Source of the DNA: Clostridia bacterium
GTDB lineage: Bacteria; Bacillota; Clostridia; Christensenellales; Aristaeellaceae
Assembly: GCA_017395065.1 (NCBI GenBank)
Contig: JAFPWH010000068.1
Location: 1-64,000 of the forward strand
Length of the DNA stretch: 64,000 nucleotides
Reading direction: 5' to 3'
The notes beneath the pieces were generated by a model, which was not told the origin of the DNA, made no database searches, and saw only the letters and a program-made list of their open reading frames with translations. How positions within the stretch are numbered: position 1 is the stretch's first letter; each line of letters opens with the position of its first letter. Shown here one piece after another: positions 58,771-64,000 of this stretch. A program made the position numbers and the translations under genes.

Positions 58771-60099
58771 ATGAAACTGAAGATCGCGATGGTCGGCGGC
58801 GGCTCCTATTCCTGGACCTACGGGTTGTACAGCACGTTTCTGGACAATCCGTTCTACGACAAACAGACAGAGCTTTGCCTCTACGACATCAACGAAAAGG
58901 CGCTCGGCGACACGTATGCCTTCTGCTCCTACTACAACGATCTGTACCCGGACAAGGCCATCACTCTAAGCAAGACCATGAACGAGGACGAGGCGCTGGA
59001 GGGGGCGGACTTCGTGGTCATCGCCATCTCGCACGGCGGGCTGGCCGCGGAGCTCGAGGACCACTACATCGCCCGCAGGCACGGGTTTTACAACGTGAAG
59101 GGCAGCGAATCCGGCATCGCAGGCGCGAGCCGCACGATACGCCACGTACCCGAATTCGTGCGCATCGCGCAGAAGATGAAGCGCCTGTGCCCGGACGCGA
59201 TCATGCTGAACGTGACCAATCCATTGACGGCGCTCACGCGCGCGGTACAGAAATACGCGGACGTACACGCCGTGGGCTTCTGCCACGGCATACGCAACCA
59301 TCTGGAGATCCTTCTGCCCTACTTCGGCGCGGACAGCTTCGAGCACGTCAGCTTCTCGGTGTCCGGCGTGGATCACTGCTCGTTCCTGACGGACGTGAAG
59401 TTTTACGGCGAAGACGCGCTGGAGATCATGCGTAAAAAGCGCATGATCGAGGCCGCGTGGGCGGGAAAGAGCAACATCACCTTCGACGATCCCTTCGCAG
59501 GCCGCGAAAACGAGCGCATCCGCTTTATACTGTGGGACATCCTCGGCTGCATGCCGGGTCTCAGCGACGAGCACTGCGCGGAGTTTTACTACCAGACGAC
59601 CGGCACGCAGGCAAACCGCGACCTCTTCGGCATGCACTACGACCGCATCAAGGACCGCACCGAGACCGTCGAAAGGCTGCGCGACGACATCGTAAAGCCG
59701 CTGGAGAGCGGGGTCATGCCGCCGCTTCGCATAAGCCAGGAGCATCCGGACAGGGTCATCGAGGCATTAAAGGGCGGCAGGCAGTTCTACGACGTGATGA
59801 ATTACCGCAATTACGGGCAGACCCGCGAATTGCCGCTCGACACCGTCGTAGAGACCTTCGTGACCTTCGACGCGACCGGCGTGCATCCCGCCATCGCCAA
59901 TCCCCTGCCGGGCGCGGCGCGCCTGGTGGTGCAGGCGACGGCGCTCAGGGAGGAAATGTTCATGGAGGCAGCCGTGGAATGGGACGTAAACAAGCTTACG
60001 GCTGCCCTGTGCCAGGACCCGCTGGTGCAGGATTTCACCCGCGTAAGGGACGTGGCCAAAGAGATCATGGACTACAACCTTCAGTTTGTGAAAAAATAA
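58771..60099 (+). CDS. GH4-family glycosidase (NAD-dependent)
   Basis: 442 aa. The dinucleotide loop IAMVGGGSYSWTYGL and LCLYDINEKAL with an Asp after the second strand are typical of GH4, as are MLNVTNPLTALTRAV (N-P) and HAVGFCHGIRNHLE (C-H-G, Cys and His binding manganese). FDATGVHPAIANPLP follows. Unlike retaining hydrolases, these cleave alpha- or beta-glycosides by oxidation at C3 with NAD. The substrate may be a galactoside, glucoside or glucuronide. GGAGG precedes the ATG. Confidence 0.9.
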   Translation: MKLKIAMVGGGSYSWTYGLYSTFLDNPFYDKQTELCLYDINEKALGDTYAFCSYYNDLYPDKAITLSKTMNEDEALEGADFVVIAISHGGLAAELEDHYIARRHGFYNVKGSESGIAGASRTIRHVPEFVRIAQKMKRLCPDAIMLNVTNPLTALTRAVQKYADVHAVGFCHGIRNHLEILLPYFGADSFEHVSFSVSGVDHCSFLTDVKFYGEDALEIMRKKRMIEAAWAGKSNITFDDPFAGRENERIRFILWDILGCMPGLSDEHCAEFYYQTTGTQANRDLFGMHYDRIKDRTETVERLRDDIVKPLESGVMPPLRISQEHPDRVIEALKGGRQFYDVMNYRNYGQTRELPLDTVVETFVTFDATGVHPAIANPLPGAARLVVQATALREEMFMEAAVEWDVNKLTAALCQDPLVQDFTRVRDVAKEIMDYNLQFVKK

Positions 60100-60124
60100 G
60101 CGCATAAGAAAGGCAGTGATCCCC

Positions 60125-61477
60125 ATGGGACTGGAAGTCGGATTTGCACGGGTCAACATCACGCCGCCGCTGGGCATACCGATCGCCGGCTACTATCAGT
60201 TGAGGCTCGCAAGGACCGTACTGGACGAACTGGAGTTAAGCGCGCTGGCCGTTTCGGACGGACAGGAGACTGCGCTGATCTATAGCGTCGACCTGCTCGA
60301 GCTCAAGAGCGAATTTTGCGAAAAGATGCTGAAAGCAGCCTCGGACGAACTGGGTCTTAAGCAAAGCAGCATCTTCGTCGCCTGCACGCACACGCACACC
60401 GGGCCGCAGCTGGACGGTCAGGAAGCGCCAAAGCTCCGGGAGGAGTACGTCTCTTTCCTGACCCGGCGGCTGATCGACGCGGGGCGCATGGCGCTTGACG
60501 ACAGAAAGTCCGCGCGCATGGGCTTTGGCACGTCCCACGCGCCCGGCATCGCCTTCATCCGCCGCTTCAGGATGAAGGACGGCACCATCCACACGAACCC
60601 CGGCATCGACAATCCCGACGTCGTCTGCCCCGTGGGCGAAGTCGACGACAGCGTGCGCGTCGTGCGCTTCGACCGTGAAAACGCGGACGCGGTGGTGCTT
60701 GCGCACTTTGCCGTGCATCCGGACACGATCGGCGGCTGCGTGATCTCGGCGGACTGGCCGGGCTTTGCGCGCCGCACCGCGGAAAAGGCGCTGGACGGCG
60801 TAAAATGCATCGTGTTCAACGGCGCGATCGGCGACGTGAACCACGTAAACACCCATCCCGTCGGCGGCGCGCTCAACGATCTGAAAATGGATTTCGACGA
60901 CTGCGTGCGCGGCTACGGCCACGCGCGCCACATGGGCCGCACGGTCGCTGGCGCGATTTTGCAGATCTTTGACAAAGTGGAATATACGGACGATGTCCGC
61001 GTCGCCGCCGCGCAGAAGCGCGTTTTCTGCCCGTCGAACAGGCCCGAAGCAAGCGAGCTTCCGGGCGCGCGGCGCATCTGCGAACTGCATTCCTCCGGCC
61101 GGGACAGCGAGATCCCGTTTACGGGCATGCAGCTCACGACGGTCGTAGCCGAAGCCGAGCGCATGCTGGAACTTGAAAACGGACCGGACGGGTTCGAACT
61201 GTTTCTGAGCAGCGTGCGCGTCGGCCCCGTCGCGCTGATCGGCATTCCCGGAGAGCCGTTTTCCGGGACAGGGCGGGAGCTCATGGCCGCGAAGGGCCCA
61301 AGGATGGTGCTGCCCTGCTGCTGTACGAACGGCTACGCGAACTATTTCCCGCTGGCCAAGGACTACGCCGAGGGCGGGTACGAAGCAAGAAGCAGCCTGT
61401 TCAAAGCGGGCGTCGCCGAGGTCATCCGCGACGAATGCCTGAGCATGACCGAAAAGCTGTATCAGGAAAGGGGTTGA
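60125..61477 (+). CDS. Neutral/alkaline ceramidase-like N-terminal domain protein
   Basis: 450 aa from ATG 60125 (MGLEVGFARVNITPPLG); a GTG 9 bases upstream is possible. The family pattern is seen in ARVNITPPLGIPIAGYY, VACTHTHTGPQL (H-T-H zinc-type motif), FAVHPDTIGG and FNGAIGDVNHVN. Without a signal peptide a lipid amidase role is doubtful. In sugar operons such proteins probably act on a polyol or sugar derivative; the reaction is unknown. Confidence 0.83.
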   Translation: MGLEVGFARVNITPPLGIPIAGYYQLRLARTVLDELELSALAVSDGQETALIYSVDLLELKSEFCEKMLKAASDELGLKQSSIFVACTHTHTGPQLDGQEAPKLREEYVSFLTRRLIDAGRMALDDRKSARMGFGTSHAPGIAFIRRFRMKDGTIHTNPGIDNPDVVCPVGEVDDSVRVVRFDRENADAVVLAHFAVHPDTIGGCVISADWPGFARRTAEKALDGVKCIVFNGAIGDVNHVNTHPVGGALNDLKMDFDDCVRGYGHARHMGRTVAGAILQIFDKVEYTDDVRVAAAQKRVFCPSNRPEASELPGARRICELHSSGRDSEIPFTGMQLTTVVAEAERMLELENGPDGFELFLSSVRVGPVALIGIPGEPFSGTGRELMAAKGPRMVLPCCCTNGYANYFPLAKDYAEGGYEARSSLFKAGVAEVIRDECLSMTEKLYQERG

Positions 61478-61481
61478 CGTC

Positions 61482-62486
61482 ATGAACGAAGCACAGCTGA
61501 ACGAAATGCTGTCCCGTCCCTCCGAAGCGCTGAAAAGCGATCTCGAACGCCTGGGCGGGGACGTCATGATCCTTGGCGCGGGCGGCAAAATGGGCCCGAC
61601 GCTCTGCTGCATGGCAAAGCGCGCGCTGGGGGACAAAGCGAACGTCATCGCCGTTTCGCGCTTTTCCGATCCCGAGGCGCGCAGGCTCCTTGCGGAGGCA
61701 GGCGTGGAAATGCTTTCGTGCGAGCTGACGGACCCTGAGGACGTCAAGCGCCTTCCCGAATGCGAAAACGTAGTCTTCATGGCCGGGCGAAAGTTCGGGA
61801 CCTCCCAGGGCGCGTGCGAGACCTGGGAAATGAACGCGGTGGTGCCGTCGATCGTGACGCGCCGTCTGGGAAAAGCGCGCTACGTCGTGTTTTCCACCAG
61901 CAACGTCTATCCGTTCACCAGGCCGGAGGACGGCGGCTGCACCGAGGAGATCGCGCCCTCCCCCGTCGGGGAATACGCTTCCAGCTGTCTCGGCCGCGAA
62001 AGGGTGTTCGAGTACGCCGCGGCGCACTACGGCGCGAAGGTGCTCAAGTTCCGCTTGAGCTACGCGATCGACCTGCGCTACGGCATACTGAACGATCTTT
62101 GCCGCTGGATACTGAACGATCAGCCCGTACCGCTTGGCGTGCCCGCGTTCAACTGCGTGTGGCAGCGCTACGCGAACGAGGCGGCCTTAAGGTCGCTTCT
62201 GCTGGCCGACGAAAGCTGCCCCGCGCTCAACGTGACCGGGCCGGAAACGGTCAGCGTAAAGCAGGCCGCGACGAAGCTTGCTTATCTTTTGGGCAAGGAA
62301 GCGCGCTTCGGCGAAGAGACGGGCGACAAGGGCATTTTGTGCAATTCGCAAAAGTGCATGGGGCTGTTCGGCTATCCTGACGTGAGCCTGGACGAAATGA
62401 TGCGCCTGCAGGCCGGGTGGATACTGGACGGCGGCCGCTGTCTGAACAAGCCCACACACTTTGAGGAACAGAAGGGGAACTTTTGA
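61482..62486 (+). CDS. NAD-dependent epimerase/dehydratase family protein
   Basis: 334 aa extended SDR. The nucleotide loop is VMILGAGGKMGPTLCCMA (G-x-G-G-x-M-G, a variation on G-x-x-G-x-x-G). The active-site region is FSTSNVYPFT followed by GEYASSCLGRERVFEY; the Tyr is followed by S-S-C-L-G-R-E, so the classical Y-x3-K is replaced by Y-x5-R. This may be a non-catalytic or altered member. It overlaps the next gene by one base (TGATG). Confidence 0.82.
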   Translation: MNEAQLNEMLSRPSEALKSDLERLGGDVMILGAGGKMGPTLCCMAKRALGDKANVIAVSRFSDPEARRLLAEAGVEMLSCELTDPEDVKRLPECENVVFMAGRKFGTSQGACETWEMNAVVPSIVTRRLGKARYVVFSTSNVYPFTRPEDGGCTEEIAPSPVGEYASSCLGRERVFEYAAAHYGAKVLKFRLSYAIDLRYGILNDLCRWILNDQPVPLGVPAFNCVWQRYANEAALRSLLLADESCPALNVTGPETVSVKQAATKLAYLLGKEARFGEETGDKGILCNSQKCMGLFGYPDVSLDEMMRLQAGWILDGGRCLNKPTHFEEQKGNF

Positions 62487-63535
62487 TGAAAAAGGACGCA
62501 TACGAGCTTTTGATGCGGGGCGCGTTCCTGCCGGCGATGCCCCTGGTGCTAGACGAGGACAGGCGTTTTGACGAGGCAAAGCAGCGTCGTCTCATCCGCT
62601 ACTATCTGGAGAGCGGGGCCGACGGGCTGGCCGTTGGCGTACACACGACGCAGTTTGCGATCCGCGACCCGAAAATCGCTCTGTTCGAGCCGGTGCTGAA
62701 GGTATCCATCGACGAAATGCGCGCCTACAGCGCCGAGTGCGGGCGGCCGGTCCTCGCGGTCGCGGGCGTGTGCGGCGAAGAAGAACAGGCGGTCGGGGAA
62801 GCCGAGATTGCAAGGAAGCTGGGCTACGACATAGCGCTGCTCAGCCCCGGCGGGCTTAAGCACCTGAGCGAAGATCAGATGGTACAGCGCACGCACGCGG
62901 TTTCCGGGATCATGGACGTCATGGGCTTTTATTTGCAAATCGCCGTGGGCGGGCGCGCGTTCAGCTACGATTACTGGCGGCGCGTGTGCGAAATCGAAGG
63001 CGTGAAGGCCATCAAATGCGCCGCCTTCGACCGCTACCGCACCGTGGACGTGGCAAGGGCCATCGCCTTTGCCGATCACGAGATCGCGCTGTACACCGGC
63101 AACGACGACAACATCGTAAACGACCTTCTGACGCGCTACAGCTTCGAACGCGGCGGTGAAACGAAGACCGTTCGCACCCGCGGCGGCTTGCTGGGCCACT
63201 GGTGCGCGTGGACGAGCGAAGCGGTAAAGCTGTTCAAAAGGATCAAGGCGCTCGGCGAAACGGAGGCCGTGCCCCAAAGTCTTCTGACGCTCGCCGTCAA
63301 AATTACCGACGTAAACGGCGCGTTCTTCGACGCGCACAACGGTTTCGGCGGCTGCATCGCCGGAATGCACGAGGTATTGAGGCGCCAGGGGCTGATGGAC
63401 GGTGTATGGTGTCTGGACCCCGGGGAGAGCCTCGGCGAAGGCCAGGCGGAGGAGATCACGCGGGTGTACGAGATGTATCCCGAATTGAACGACGACGCGT
63501 TCGTGGAGGCGTTTTTGCGAAGATACCCCTCCTGA
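62486..63535 (+). CDS. Dihydrodipicolinate-synthase-family protein
   Basis: 349 aa from ATG 62486, overlapping the previous TGA. TIM barrel with FLPAMPLVLDEDRRFDEAKQRRLIRYYLESGADGLAVGVHTTQF (N-terminal signature), then VAGVCGEEEQAVGEAEIA and the catalytic strand VKAIKCAAFDRY, whose Lys forms the Schiff base. It is about 50 residues longer than DapA, and the context (sugar-acid, Gfo and epimerase genes) suggests an aldolase or dehydratase for a 2-keto sugar acid. Confidence 0.88.
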   Translation: MKKDAYELLMRGAFLPAMPLVLDEDRRFDEAKQRRLIRYYLESGADGLAVGVHTTQFAIRDPKIALFEPVLKVSIDEMRAYSAECGRPVLAVAGVCGEEEQAVGEAEIARKLGYDIALLSPGGLKHLSEDQMVQRTHAVSGIMDVMGFYLQIAVGGRAFSYDYWRRVCEIEGVKAIKCAAFDRYRTVDVARAIAFADHEIALYTGNDDNIVNDLLTRYSFERGGETKTVRTRGGLLGHWCAWTSEAVKLFKRIKALGETEAVPQSLLTLAVKITDVNGAFFDAHNGFGGCIAGMHEVLRRQGLMDGVWCLDPGESLGEGQAEEITRVYEMYPELNDDAFVEAFLRRYPS

Positions 63536-63551
63536 GTTTCCCTTCCTTTCT

Positions 63552-63586
63552 GCCGGTGCGGCCCAAAACCGCGCCGGCTGTTTTTT
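63552..63586 (+). terminator. Terminator of the nagA operon
   Basis: GCCGGTGCGG/CCGCGCCGGC (with one T-G pair) around CCCAAAA, followed by TGTTTTTT, 17 bases after the last stop codon. Confidence 0.85.
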
Positions 63587-63595
63587 AGCGCGCCC

Positions 63596-64000
63596 TCAAT
63601 CGGCAAAGCGGGACCGCAGGCGCAGCACGGTCGGCACGCACAGCGCGACGACCGGCGCACAGTATATCGCGGCGGCGGCCCAGGATACACGGCCCAGATC
63701 GTTCAGCGAAAGCGAAGCCGGCTTGAGCTCCTCCGTCCTGAGCAGGACGAGCGCGGGTTCGACCGTGTTCCAGACCTCGGCGAAGGAGAGCAGGAAAAGC
63801 GCCGCGAGCATCGGCAAAAGCTGCGGAAGGATCACTTGCGTCAAAGTCACGAGAACAGACGACGTGTCCAGCGACGCGGCTTCCCACTGTTCCTCCGGAA
63901 CGGCGCGCAGAAAACACCAAACCGTCAGGGGACCGAGCGGCGAAAAAGCGGCGTGCAGCATTACGCCCGCGTGGGTATCGTAGAGGCTGTACTGCCTGTA
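63596..64000 (-). CDS. ABC sugar transporter permease, C-terminal part (MalG-type), runs off right edge
   Basis: The last 134 residues of a permease whose start lies outside the window. It has three hydrophobic segments (PLGPLTVWCFLRAV, QVILPQLLPMLAALFLLSFA and AAIYCAPVVALCVP) and an EAA loop PEEQWEAASLDTSSVLVTLTQVILPQL in which the usual Gly after Asp is replaced. It ends on the minus strand, convergent with the nagA operon, and belongs to a third transporter locus to the right. Confidence 0.82.
   Translation of the reverse strand, partial: YRQYSLYDTHAGVMLHAAFSPLGPLTVWCFLRAVPEEQWEAASLDTSSVLVTLTQVILPQLLPMLAALFLLSFAEVWNTVEPALVLLRTEELKPASLSLNDLGRVSWAAAAIYCAPVVALCVPTVLRLRSRFAD

Noticed and set aside
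60236-61780. Minus-strand frame of 514 codons
   Set aside because: Antisense shadow of the ceramidase-like and epimerase genes, with codon bias belonging to the plus strand.

Overview
The window joins two kinds of DNA. Bases 1 to about 10,600 are AT-richer and hold an accessory, defence-type block. The rest is GC-rich and holds carbohydrate-utilisation operons, with one tRNA gene. Strong Shine-Dalgarno sites, TTGACA/TATAAT promoters, LplABC-type sugar transporters with large binding proteins and no local ATPase, split transketolase genes and many Gfo/Idh/MocA dehydrogenases suggest a Bacillota (Clostridia) gut or rumen glycan degrader, possibly Christensenellales-like. That placement is inference; no taxonomic marker is present.

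1-10.6 kb, all on the minus strand: the start of an IS256-family transposase whose IS end supplies the stop codon of a McrC-like nuclease (DUF2357 type); a McrB-like AAA+ GTPase with a coiled coil; a DUF3800-TPR protein with its own promoter; then an unnamed cluster consisting of a 52-aa overlapping ORF, a 309-aa acidic protein, a 21-residue tandem-repeat protein, a coiled-coil protein and a Cys/His-rich protein. The block ends abruptly inside a 5'-truncated SDR gene, so it is either an integrated island with a rearranged edge or a chimeric join.

11.3-15 kb: repeats that share words with the neighbouring tRNA-Val(CAC), a 63-aa basic ORF with an apparent ATT start, a Gfo/Idh/MocA gene, a second junction where two convergent genes are both truncated (about 13.6 kb), and a DUF1295 membrane protein.

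15-31.4 kb: two (alpha/alpha)6-barrel glycosidases, a five-hairpin intergenic element, and an 11-gene minus-strand operon read from a consensus promoter at 31.5 kb. The operon runs permease, permease, binding protein, SASA esterase, GH29, GH127, Asp/Glu-racemase-like, transketolase N and C halves, transaldolase, cupin. It reads as import and debranching of a fucose/arabinofuranose-type glycan feeding non-oxidative pentose-phosphate steps.

31.8-45.7 kb: GH42, a UroD-family protein, LarA-like racemase and Dus; cyclophilin; an unknown TIM-barrel-like protein with a Gfo dehydrogenase; and a five-gene redox cluster (Fe-S OYE-family reductase, SDR, fumarate-reductase-like flavoprotein, MBL hydrolase, alpha/beta hydrolase).

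45.7-63.5 kb: two operons diverging from paired promoters at 55.4 kb. Leftward: two permeases, binding protein, serine hydrolase, two Gfo dehydrogenases, a NagB-like protein with altered catalytic residues, GH28. Rightward: NagA, a tandem alpha/beta hydrolase, GH4, ceramidase-like, epimerase, DHDPS-like. The set suggests use of an N-acetylhexosamine-containing acidic glycan. A third sugar permease runs off the right edge.
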